Assembly (NCBI GenBank): GCA_017694735.1
Contig: JADIMN010000039.1
Location: 1-5,319, forward strand
From: Candidatus Alectryobacillus merdavium
GTDB taxonomy: Bacteria; Bacillota_I; Bacilli_A; RFN20; CAG-826
Reading direction: 5' to 3'
Length of the DNA: 5,319 nt
The translations under genes and the position numbers were made by a program. The notes under the pieces are model-generated. The model did not search any database and was not told where the DNA came from. It was given only the letters and a program-made list of their open reading frames with translations. Each line of letters begins with the position of its first letter. The stretch's first letter is position 1. Positions 1 to 3,659 of the stretch are shown here, one piece after another.

Positions 1-74
1 ACATGAGAAATAGAATCTCCTTTTAAAACCATTTTAATTGCTTTAACTTTAAATTCATTTGAGTATTTAGTCAT
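1..74 (-). CDS. IS3-family transposase OrfA, N-terminal fragment (runs off left edge)
   Basis: Reading leftward from the ATG at 74-72, 24 codons are visible, beginning MTKYSNEFKVKAIKMVLKG. The K-Y-S-x-E-F-K start followed by a short helix and a L-x-G-x-S turn is the usual beginning of the helix-turn-helix OrfA protein of IS3-family elements (IS150 group), which binds the element's terminal repeats. A strong Shine-Dalgarno sequence, GGAGGTG (91-85), lies 10 nt before the ATG, which supports this start. The rest of OrfA, OrfB with its DDE catalytic domain, and the frameshift site would lie to the left of the window, so whether the element is intact cannot be judged. Just upstream is the matching IS terminal repeat. 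The family call is good; the subgroup is an inference from the end sequence. Confidence 0.78.
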   Translation of the reverse strand, partial: MTKYSNEFKVKAIKMVLKGDSISH

Positions 75-80
75 AAAAAA

Positions 81-127
81 ACTGCACCTCCAAAAGTTGT
101 TTTTTTGTCCAACTTTTGGGGTGCAGT
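81..127 (-). promoter_or_regulatory. Hairpin masking the transposase ribosome binding site, terminator-like
   Basis: In a minus-strand transcript that enters from outside the IS, the outer arm (CACCCCAAAAGTTG) pairs with the inner arm (CAACTTTTGGAGGTG). This stem buries GGAGGTG, the only good ribosome binding site of the transposase, and is followed by U7 (81-75) immediately before the AUG, so it also has the form of an intrinsic terminator. Protection against impinging transcription by 5' mRNA structure is established for IS10 and IS50. That it operates here is an inference from the sequence. Confidence 0.6.
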
Positions 128-130
128 TCA

Positions 131-205
131 TTTACGTCCTCTCTTTTCTCTATTTTATGTAAGTTTCTATAAATAAAATGGCAACAGAAACTATTATTGT
201 ACTGA
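131..205. other. Spacer between the two IS tips
   Basis: Seventy-five bases with no coding similarity that I recognise. It holds a 7-bp inverted repeat, AGTTTCT (162-168) and AGAAACT (186-192), and on the minus strand the sequence GAGAGG (143-138) placed 6 nt before an ATG (131-129) formed at the junction with the intact IS tip. That ATG is in frame with the transposase, 19 codons upstream of its normal start. Confidence 0.4.
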
Positions 206-284
206 TTAAATTTATTTGAGTATTTAATTATAAAAAACTGCACTTCAAAAGTTATTTTTGTGTTCAACTTTTGGGATGCAGTTT
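206..284 (-). mobile_element. Decayed second copy of the same IS tip
   Basis: This stretch aligns with 51-127, in the same orientation, at roughly 85% identity by hand. It includes both hairpin arms, the T run and about the first ten transposase codons. The copy is dead: the ATG position reads ATA (231-229), the ribosome binding site GGAGGTG has become GAAGTG, and the codons spell I-I-K-Y-S-N-K-F-N-Q-Y before similarity stops near 206. The hairpin still pairs (arms 236-253 and 266-283) through G-U pairs and one mismatch. It is a remnant of an older insertion; there is no continuation of the transposase leftward into 131-205. Confidence 0.7.
231..283 (-). terminator. Probable terminator of the Uma2 gene, made from the decayed IS tip
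   Basis: Fourteen bases after the Uma2 stop codon the minus strand forms an 18-bp imperfect stem (266-283 with 236-253, 12-nt loop) followed by TTTTTTA. That is the layout of a Rho-independent terminator. The stem contains two G-U pairs and one C-A mismatch, so efficiency is uncertain. Confidence 0.55.
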
Positions 285-297
285 ATTTTGTATTTTA

Positions 298-837
298 TTA
301 TAATTCATCAATATAATCGAATATATCTTCTATTTTTACTACTAAATTATCGCAAACGGAAACTTTGATTTCAGTATCATCTGTATTATAAAATTTATCC
401 AGTATGAAATCATTATTTTGATTTAAATAAGTTTCAATTATACAGTTTAATGGGTCTACAATCCAATATTCTTTTACTCCTGCTTTAGCATATATTTCTT
501 TTTTTCTAAATCTATCATTATGAGCGGTAGACGGAGATAATACTTCAACTACTAAATCAGGTGCTCCATAAATTCCATCTTTTTTTCTAATACTAGGATT
601 ACAAACAATCATAACATCAGGAATAAATCTATTTTTTTCATCAATAAATACATCTACTCCATCACAATAGGCACGACAAGTTTTACCTTTTAAATATGTC
701 CAAAATAAACCAAATATATTACCTAAAACTATATTATGTTCCAATCTTGGTCTAGGTGACATCATAAAAACTTTACCATTAATAAGTTCAGTTTTTATTT
801 CGTCTTGAGTGTTTTCGTAAACTAAATTATTGTTCAT
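298..837 (-). CDS. Uma2-family PD-(D/E)XK nuclease-fold protein
   Basis: The 179-residue product matches the Uma2 family (formerly DUF820) in length and motif order. An N-terminal E-L-I-N-G-K-V strand (17-23) is followed by S-P-R-P and a helical segment. Then come I-P-D-V-M-I-V (72-78), the core P-D-L-V-V-E-V-L-S-P-S-T (93-104), a basic helix R-F-R-K-K-E-I-Y (109-116) and E-Y-W-I-V-D-P (123-129). D74, D94 and E98 with K112 or K113 are the likely metal-site and catalytic residues of the restriction-endonuclease fold. Family members are predicted DNases, often multicopy and linked to mobile DNA, and their biological role is largely unknown. The start is supported by AAGGAGTG about 9 nt upstream. 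It has its own weak promoter candidate and ends just before the decayed IS tip. It lies downstream of, and is separated by a terminator from, the toxin-antitoxin operon. The family call is firm; the activity is not shown. Confidence 0.88.
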   Translation of the reverse strand: MNNNLVYENTQDEIKTELINGKVFMMSPRPRLEHNIVLGNIFGLFWTYLKGKTCRAYCDGVDVFIDEKNRFIPDVMIVCNPSIRKKDGIYGAPDLVVEVLSPSTAHNDRFRKKEIYAKAGVKEYWIVDPLNCIIETYLNQNNDFILDKFYNTDDTEIKVSVCDNLVVKIEDIFDYIDEL

Positions 838-854
838 AGTAATTCACTCCTTTT

Positions 855-866
855 ATTATAATTATA
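855..866 (-). promoter_or_regulatory. Candidate -10 region for the Uma2 gene
   Basis: Two overlapping-distance TATAAT hexamers occur on the minus strand (866-861 and 860-855), 18-29 nt before the ATG at 837. The distal one would give a short leader containing the AAGGAGTG site. No convincing -35 box sits 16-18 nt upstream (AATATG at 889-884), so this is weak in such AT-rich DNA. Confidence 0.35.
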
Positions 867-900
867 CTAGTTTATTAGATTAACATATTAAATTTTGTAA

Positions 901-940
901 AAGAACCTAACCATTAAAAATTAAGGTTAGGCTCTTTTTT
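901..940 (-). terminator. Intrinsic terminator after the yefM-yoeB operon (possibly bidirectional)
   Basis: Arms 902-912 and 925-935 form an 11-bp stem around a 12-nt loop. In the minus-strand RNA all eleven positions pair (one G-U) and the stem is followed by UUUU, about 40 nt past the toxin stop codon. In the plus direction there is one A-C mismatch but a longer T run (935-941). No plus-strand gene lies upstream, so the toxin-antitoxin operon is the natural user, and the site also insulates Uma2 from it. Confidence 0.75.
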
Positions 941-976
941 TAGGATATGAATAAAATATGATTTTTATAATTTAAC

Positions 977-1237
977 TTATAAAGAAATATAATGACCTCT
1001 ACAGGCTATAATCCATAAGTCTTCACCAACAATATTATAGACTAGGCGATTTTCTTTATCGATACGTCTACTCCAGACATTTTTATATTTTAAAGGTTCT
1101 GGTTTTCCTATTCCTTCAGACAATCCATTTCGTTCTATATCTTTAATTAAATCATTTATTTTCTTTAAAGTTTTTTTGTCTTGAAATTGCCAGTACAAAT
1201 AATCATCCCACGCTCGGTCAGACCAAAGTTTATTCAT
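977..1237 (-). CDS. yoeB: YoeB/Txe-type toxin, ribosome-dependent mRNA endonuclease
   Basis: The 86-residue product follows E. coli YoeB (84 aa) almost block by block: W-S-D-R-A-W-D-D-Y-L-Y-W-Q near the N terminus, K-K-I-N-D-L-I-K-D (25-33), G-K-P-E-P-L-K (44-50), W-S-R-R-I (55-59), E-N-R-L-V-Y (62-67) and C-R-G-H-Y at the end. The residues matching the YoeB catalytic set E46, R65, H83 and Y84 are E47, R64, H82 and Y83, so the enzyme should be active. YoeB is a RelE-fold RNase that binds the ribosomal A site and cuts mRNA there when released from its antitoxin. The gene overlaps the antitoxin by 8 nt, and GAGG (1250-1247) lies 9 nt before its ATG inside the antitoxin gene, which suggests translational coupling. 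A short I-S-L tail follows the usual H-Y end. Lineage-typical divergence is otherwise small. Confidence 0.95.
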   Translation of the reverse strand: MNKLWSDRAWDDYLYWQFQDKKTLKKINDLIKDIERNGLSEGIGKPEPLKYKNVWSRRIDKENRLVYNIVGEDLWIIACRGHYISL

Positions 1238-1487
1238 CTAAATCAACCTCAATTAAGTCATGTTTTTGACCTTTTCCAGCTTCTAATTGTTTTATTCCTC
1301 TATCAATCATAGATAAATATTCAGCATTTTGAACAATTTTCATAAGGCGATTATATTTCTCAAGGCTTAAAATTACTACATTTTTTTCAGCTTTACGAGT
1401 AACAATAATTGTTTGATTATTATCTGTAGCTTCATCGCAGTAAGTTTTGAGTTTGCTTCTAATTGTAGAATAATTTACAGCTAACAT
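1230..1487 (-). CDS. yefM: YefM-type antitoxin (Phd/YefM family)
   Basis: The ATG at 1487-1485 gives 85 residues beginning M-L-A-V-N-Y-S-T-I-R. AGAGGTG (1500-1494) is 6 nt upstream. A GTG three codons earlier lies inside that ribosome binding site and is not the likely start. The N-terminal Phd/YefM DNA-binding and dimerisation domain is clear: Y-S-T-I-R-S-K-L-K, then T-I-I-V-T-R-K, then N-V-V-I-L-S-L-E-K-Y-N-R-L. The acidic tail after E-A-G-K-G-Q-K-H-D-L-I-E (about residues 69-80) is the segment that normally unfolds until it wraps the toxin. The protein neutralises YoeB and represses the operon as a YefM-YoeB complex. Antitoxin-first gene order, the gene overlap and a palindromic operator at the promoter all match this class. 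Confidence 0.93.
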   Translation of the reverse strand: MLAVNYSTIRSKLKTYCDEATDNNQTIIVTRKAEKNVVILSLEKYNRLMKIVQNAEYLSMIDRGIKQLEAGKGQKHDLIEVDLDE

Positions 1488-1510
1488 ATTAAACACCTCT
1501 TTCTATAATT

Positions 1511-1540
1511 TATTGTACAATATTTAGTACGCTTTTTCAA
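1511..1540 (-). promoter_or_regulatory. Promoter and operator of the yefM-yoeB operon
   Basis: On the minus strand TTGAAA (1540-1535) and TACAAT (1517-1512) are separated by exactly 17 nt, a good sigma-A promoter. A perfect 12-bp palindrome, TATTGTACAATA (1511-1522), covers the -10 box, and a second GTAC core (1527-1530) is centred 12 bp away inside the spacer. In E. coli the YefM-YoeB operator consists of a long and a short palindrome with a TGTACA core, so this is very probably the autoregulatory site. Confidence 0.8.
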
Positions 1541-1612
1541 TGAAAATAAATATAAAGATTCTGTTTATGTAATAATTAGATAAAATTTTGATTTTAAAAG
1601 TAAAATGATAAT

Positions 1613-1629
1613 GAGATTATAGTAATCTC
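1613..1629. repeat. Perfect 7-bp inverted repeat, operator-like
   Basis: GAGATTA-TAG-TAATCTC is a 17-bp dyad standing alone in the middle of the divergent region, about 100 bp from either promoter. The left flank (TGATAATGA) looks Fur-like, but the whole does not match the Fur 7-1-7 pattern. It could be a protein binding site or chance. Confidence 0.35.
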
Positions 1630-1730
1630 TGTAAAATATATTTTGTTGAAATAATATTTTTTATCGAAAAGTCTTTTGATATGGTGTTTTTTGGGATTTT
1701 AAAGAAATTTTACATAGCTTAGAAAAAGTT

Positions 1731-1783
1731 TTGGCAAGTAAGAAGAAATATGATATGATTATGTTAAGTTTAAATTTAGGAGG
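1731..1783 (+). promoter_or_regulatory. Promoter and ribosome binding site of the DUF1292 gene
   Basis: TTGGCA (1731-1736) and TATGAT (1754-1759) have a 17-nt spacer. A start near 1766 would give a leader of about 26 nt. AGGAGG (1778-1783) lies 8 nt before the ATG, an almost ideal ribosome binding site, so strong expression is expected. Confidence 0.78.
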
Positions 1784-1791
1784 ACATTCTA

Positions 1792-2148
1792 ATGGATGAA
1801 TTAAAAAATAATTCCGTTATTGAAGATGATAGCGAAGGCACTGTTGTTGTAATCACTGATGAAGACGGCAACGAATACAACTATGTAGAAGAAATGGTTT
1901 TCTCTGCTGGTGAAGATGAATATGCTATTTTAGTAAGCATTGATGGTGATGAATGTGGTTGCGGTTGCGAAGAAGAACATATTCATGACGAAGAATGCGA
2001 TTGCGATGAAGAAGTTGATGTTATTCTCGCTAAAGTTGTAAAAGATGAAGATGGCGAAGTAGAATACATCGAACCAACTGATGAAGAATTTGAAATGGCT
2101 CAAAAAGCATATGAAGAATTAATGGATAAATTAGAAGCTGAAGAATAA
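1792..2148 (+). CDS. DUF1292 (YrzB-like) acidic protein with a Cys/His cluster
   Basis: The 118-residue protein is extremely acidic (45 Asp or Glu, 38%). The family pattern is visible: T-D-E-D-G-N-E-Y-N-Y (22-31), F-S-A-G-E-D-E-Y-A-I-L (37-47), V-D-V-I-L-A-K-V-V (75-83), D-E-D-G-E-V-E-Y-I-E-P (85-95), and a C-terminal T-D-E-E-F-E-M-A-Q-K-A-Y-E-E-L helix. DUF1292 proteins are small cytoplasmic Firmicute proteins of unknown role; B. subtilis YrzB lies beside yrrK (ruvX). Unusual here is an insertion at 55-71 with C55, C57, C59, H63, H65, C69 and C71 arranged C-x-C-x-C, H-x-H, C-x-C in an acidic stretch, which looks like a metal site. The remembered B. subtilis YrzB has no such cluster. The gene has its own strong promoter and terminator and no ruvX neighbour in this window. 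The start is fixed by the ribosome binding site. Confidence 0.85.
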   Translation: MDELKNNSVIEDDSEGTVVVITDEDGNEYNYVEEMVFSAGEDEYAILVSIDGDECGCGCEEEHIHDEECDCDEEVDVILAKVVKDEDGEVEYIEPTDEEFEMAQKAYEELMDKLEAEE

Positions 2149-2159
2149 TCATTTATAAT
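2131..2159 (+). promoter_or_regulatory. Candidate promoter for the DUF4261 gene
   Basis: A perfect TATAAT (2154-2159) lies 17 nt after TTAGAA (2131-2136, a poor -35) at the end of and just past the DUF1292 gene. Transcription from about 2166 would pass through the hairpin at 2177-2201 before the DUF4261 start. There is no other room for a promoter between that hairpin and the ATG. Confidence 0.4.
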
Positions 2160-2176
2160 TAATATATGCTGATATA

Positions 2177-2206
2177 AGAAGGTACCTTTTTGGTATCTTC
2201 TTTTTT
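2177..2206 (+). terminator. Intrinsic terminator after the DUF1292 gene
   Basis: AGAAGGTACC (2177-2186) pairs with GGTATCTTCT (2192-2201) in a 10-bp stem with one G-U pair and a T5 loop, followed by a run of T to 2206. It begins 28 nt after the DUF1292 stop codon and ends 21 nt before the next start. Confidence 0.82.
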
Positions 2207-2227
2207 ATGAAATCGATGAGGTGAAAA

Positions 2228-3085
2228 ATGAATACAATTAGTGATTTGAAAAATTCTTTCGTTATTGAACTTTTATTTGAAGATGAAGTAAAAAGACCTA
2301 CATCAAATGCTATATTACGCGTGGCAAAAGAAGTTTTTGGTGATATTGAAGCAGTCAATCGCACAAATGATTTAACAAGTTTTTCTATAAAAGAATATAC
2401 AGCTTTTAAAGGTGATGGCAAATTTGAACCTGTTTATTTAGGCATGGGAAAAGTTGTCGATTTTGAACAAGATAGTATTTCTGAATTCGAACGCAGTCAA
2501 ATTTGGAATGTAGAAAATAGTGAAGAACTTTTATCTAAATGCAAATACTCCATTAAAATATTTGATGCAGGAGCTTCAGGACAAATTCCACAGCAACGCG
2601 CTATCATGCTTATGCAGTGGTTAGAAATTGCATTATCTTTATTTCCTACTTGTAAATTAGTATGGGTTAAAACTGCTGGTAAGTTGCAAATTCCACAAGC
2701 TATAAAGAAATTCAAACAACAGGGAATTGGTAGATTTATTTTCAGTATGATAAATATACGTTTCTTTAATGTTCCTGATAGCAATGAGTTTATCGTTGAT
2801 AGCATGGGATTAAATGGCGTTGGTTTAAGTGATGTACAATTTCATTTTAAAGGCGTAAATCCAAATAAAGTTGCCAATCTCGCTTATAGTTTAATCTGGT
2901 ATTTATTGAGCAGTGAAGAAAATATCATTCGCGATGGAGATACGATTGATGGCATGGATGACAATGGCAAAATGACGAATACTGTGCAATGGAAATGTCG
3001 TTATGAAGACTCTATTATCGAGCCACTTCGCTCTGTTCTTGATATTGAAATGGGTAAATTTGCCGCAGGTGATAGAAGCGAATAA
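2228..3085 (+). CDS. DUF4261 domain protein of unknown function
   Basis: This 285-residue soluble protein shows no signal peptide or membrane span. I recognise the DUF4261 pattern mainly in the second half: M-I-N-I-R-F-F-N-V (174-182), V-D-S-M-G-L-N-G-V-G-L-S-D-V-Q-F (190-205), a helix A-N-L-A-Y-S-L-I-W-Y-L-L (217-228), I-R-D-G-D-T-I-D-G (234-242), and a closing W-K-C-R-Y-E-D-S (255-262) with E-P-L-R-S-V-L-D-I-E (265-274). Upstream of these, residues 112-160 carry an F-D-A-G-A-S-G segment, a hydrophobic helix and V-W-V-K-T-A-G-K-L-Q-I-P. No catalytic motif is evident and no biochemical role is established for the family as far as I know. GAGGTG (2218-2223) precedes the ATG with short spacing. 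It is flanked by terminators on both sides, so it is transcribed alone. The family call rests on motif memory. Confidence 0.75.
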   Translation: MNTISDLKNSFVIELLFEDEVKRPTSNAILRVAKEVFGDIEAVNRTNDLTSFSIKEYTAFKGDGKFEPVYLGMGKVVDFEQDSISEFERSQIWNVENSEELLSKCKYSIKIFDAGASGQIPQQRAIMLMQWLEIALSLFPTCKLVWVKTAGKLQIPQAIKKFKQQGIGRFIFSMINIRFFNVPDSNEFIVDSMGLNGVGLSDVQFHFKGVNPNKVANLAYSLIWYLLSSEENIIRDGDTIDGMDDNGKMTNTVQWKCRYEDSIIEPLRSVLDIEMGKFAAGDRSE

Positions 3086-3111
3086 AAAGCAGGTTATTTT
3101 AACCTGCTTTT
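3085..3111 (+). terminator. Intrinsic terminator after the DUF4261 gene
   Basis: A perfect 12-bp stem (3085-3096 with 3100-3111), loop TTT, core GCAGGTTA, starts on the last base of the stop codon. The A-rich left foot and T-rich right foot (TTTT at 3108-3111) make it a good terminator. Its T run on the minus strand suggests it could work in both directions. Confidence 0.82.
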
Positions 3112-3163
3112 ATAGTTTTAGCTATAAATTTTTTCAAAATAGATGATTAAAATTATACCTGTA

Positions 3164-3192
3164 TTGATGTAAATTAGCATTTGCTTTATAAT
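3164..3192 (+). promoter_or_regulatory. Promoter of the HxlR regulator gene
   Basis: TTGATG (3164-3169) and a perfect TATAAT (3187-3192) are separated by 17 nt. Transcription from about 3199 gives a leader of roughly 16 nt with only a modest ribosome binding site (AGAGTGAT). I see no convincing dyad operator across it, though HxlR regulators often control themselves. Confidence 0.72.
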
Positions 3193-3214
3193 TTATTGTA
3201 GAAAGAGTGATGAT

Positions 3215-3562
3215 ATGCTAAAAAAAGCGGAATTGCCTGAATGTCCTGTAGCTATAACAGTACAATTGATTGGCAGTAAGTGGAAAATTTTAATCATACG
3301 CAATTTAATGCAACGACCATGGCGCTTTAATGAATTAAAACGAGATTTAACGGGTATCAGCCAAAAAGTATTGACGGATAGTCTTCGTTCTATGGAATTA
3401 GATGGAATTGTCAAGCGCAAAATTTATCCTGAAGTTCCACCACATGTAGAATATTCTTTGAGCGATTTAGGCAAAAGTATGGAACCTATCATTGAAGCTA
3501 TGGCACAATGGGGCATTAATTATAAAAAAATTTTTAGTAATATGGATACGAGCAAGGACTGA
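3215..3562 (+). CDS. HxlR-family winged-helix transcriptional regulator
   Basis: The 115-residue product has the complete HxlR domain. It begins with C-P-V at 10-12 and L-I-G-S-K-W-K-I-L-I-I (18-28). R-F-N-E-L-K-R-D-L-T-G-I-S-Q-K-V-L-T-D-S-L-R-S-M-type recognition helices follow (37-60), then E-L-D-G-I-V-K-R-K-I-Y (61-71) entering the wing, P-P-H-V-E-Y-S-L-S-D-L-G (75-86), and a dimerisation helix ending A-Q-W-G (97-100). Its single cysteine, C10, is at the position that senses quinones, aldehydes or hypochlorite in B. subtilis YodB, CatR and HypR, so redox sensing is plausible but unproven. HxlR regulators usually control an adjacent enzyme gene. Here both neighbours (DUF4261 and smc) are on the same strand and insulated by terminators, so the target cannot be named. 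Confidence 0.93.
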   Translation: MLKKAELPECPVAITVQLIGSKWKILIIRNLMQRPWRFNELKRDLTGISQKVLTDSLRSMELDGIVKRKIYPEVPPHVEYSLSDLGKSMEPIIEAMAQWGINYKKIFSNMDTSKD

Positions 3563-3596
3563 ACATTATCGCAGTGTTCAGCCTTTATCTTTTTTT
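3554..3596 (+). terminator. Intrinsic terminator after the HxlR gene
   Basis: CTGAACA (3559-3565) pairs with TGTTCAG (3575-3581). The stem extends through AAGG/CCTT past one bulged A, giving about 11 bp, and is followed by TATCTTTTTTT (3586-3596). The stem includes the HxlR stop codon. This insulates the regulator from smc. Confidence 0.8.
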
Positions 3597-3603
3597 GATA
3601 TCG

Positions 3604-3655
3604 TGTTATATTAGTAAATATTTGTTAACTATATGTAATATTAAACAGGGGGTGA
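3604..3655 (+). promoter_or_regulatory. Candidate extended -10 promoter and ribosome binding site for smc
   Basis: TGTTATATT (3604-3612) fits an extended -10 element, and there is no good -35 box at the expected distance. AGGGGGTGA (3647-3655) just before the ATG is a very strong ribosome binding site and fixes the smc start. The promoter part is weak; the ribosome binding site is firm. Confidence 0.4.
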
Positions 3656-3659
3656 ATTT

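Larger units (their letters stand above)
1..130 (-). mobile_element. Left end of an IS3-family (IS150-like) insertion sequence
   Basis: On the minus strand the element appears to begin at 130 with TGAACTGCACCCCAAAAG, very close to the remembered IS150 tip TGTACTGCACCC and starting with the TG typical of the family. Between the tip and the transposase ATG the tip is repeated in inverted form: arm 110-127 pairs with arm 81-99 over 18 bp with one bulged base, leaving a 10-nt loop. The inner arm contains the transposase ribosome binding site and is followed directly by seven T residues on the minus strand. The other end of the element and any 3-bp target duplication are outside the window. Confidence 0.72.
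1488..1791. other. Divergent gene-free region, 304 bp
   Basis: It separates the minus-strand toxin-antitoxin operon from the plus-strand DUF1292 gene. The left edge holds the TA promoter and operator and the right edge the DUF1292 promoter. The very AT-rich middle (about 1541-1730) has no open frame with a ribosome binding site that I can support. Its only clear structure is the inverted repeat at 1613-1629. I see no tRNA, riboswitch or small RNA with a recognisable terminator in it. Confidence 0.6.

Noticed and set aside
67..267. 66-codon minus-strand open frame across both IS tips
   Set aside because: It runs through terminal repeats and the dead transposase start in mixed frames, has no ribosome binding site at its start and matches no protein pattern.
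81..283. Paired hairpin repeats as a CRISPR or a REP/MITE array
   Set aside because: There are only two copies, each joined to transposase-start sequence, so an IS end explains them better.
1494..1496. GTG as the antitoxin start (88-residue version)
   Set aside because: This GTG is part of the AGAGGTG ribosome binding site; the ATG at 1487 is correctly spaced and matches the family's N terminus.
1606..1625. Fur box-like sequence TGATAATGAGATTAT
   Set aside because: Only the left half fits GATAATGAT; the right half breaks the 7-1-7 pattern, and neighbouring genes give no iron context.
2149..2421. 90-codon minus-strand open frame over the DUF1292-DUF4261 junction
   Set aside because: It crosses the terminator and lies antisense to a well-supported gene with proper signals; no family pattern.
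2497..2805. 102-codon minus-strand open frame inside the DUF4261 gene
   Set aside because: Antisense shadow of a conserved coding sequence, with no ribosome binding site that I can support.
3193..3420. 75-codon minus-strand open frame over the HxlR gene
   Set aside because: Antisense to a textbook HxlR domain; the composition looks like a reverse-strand reading.
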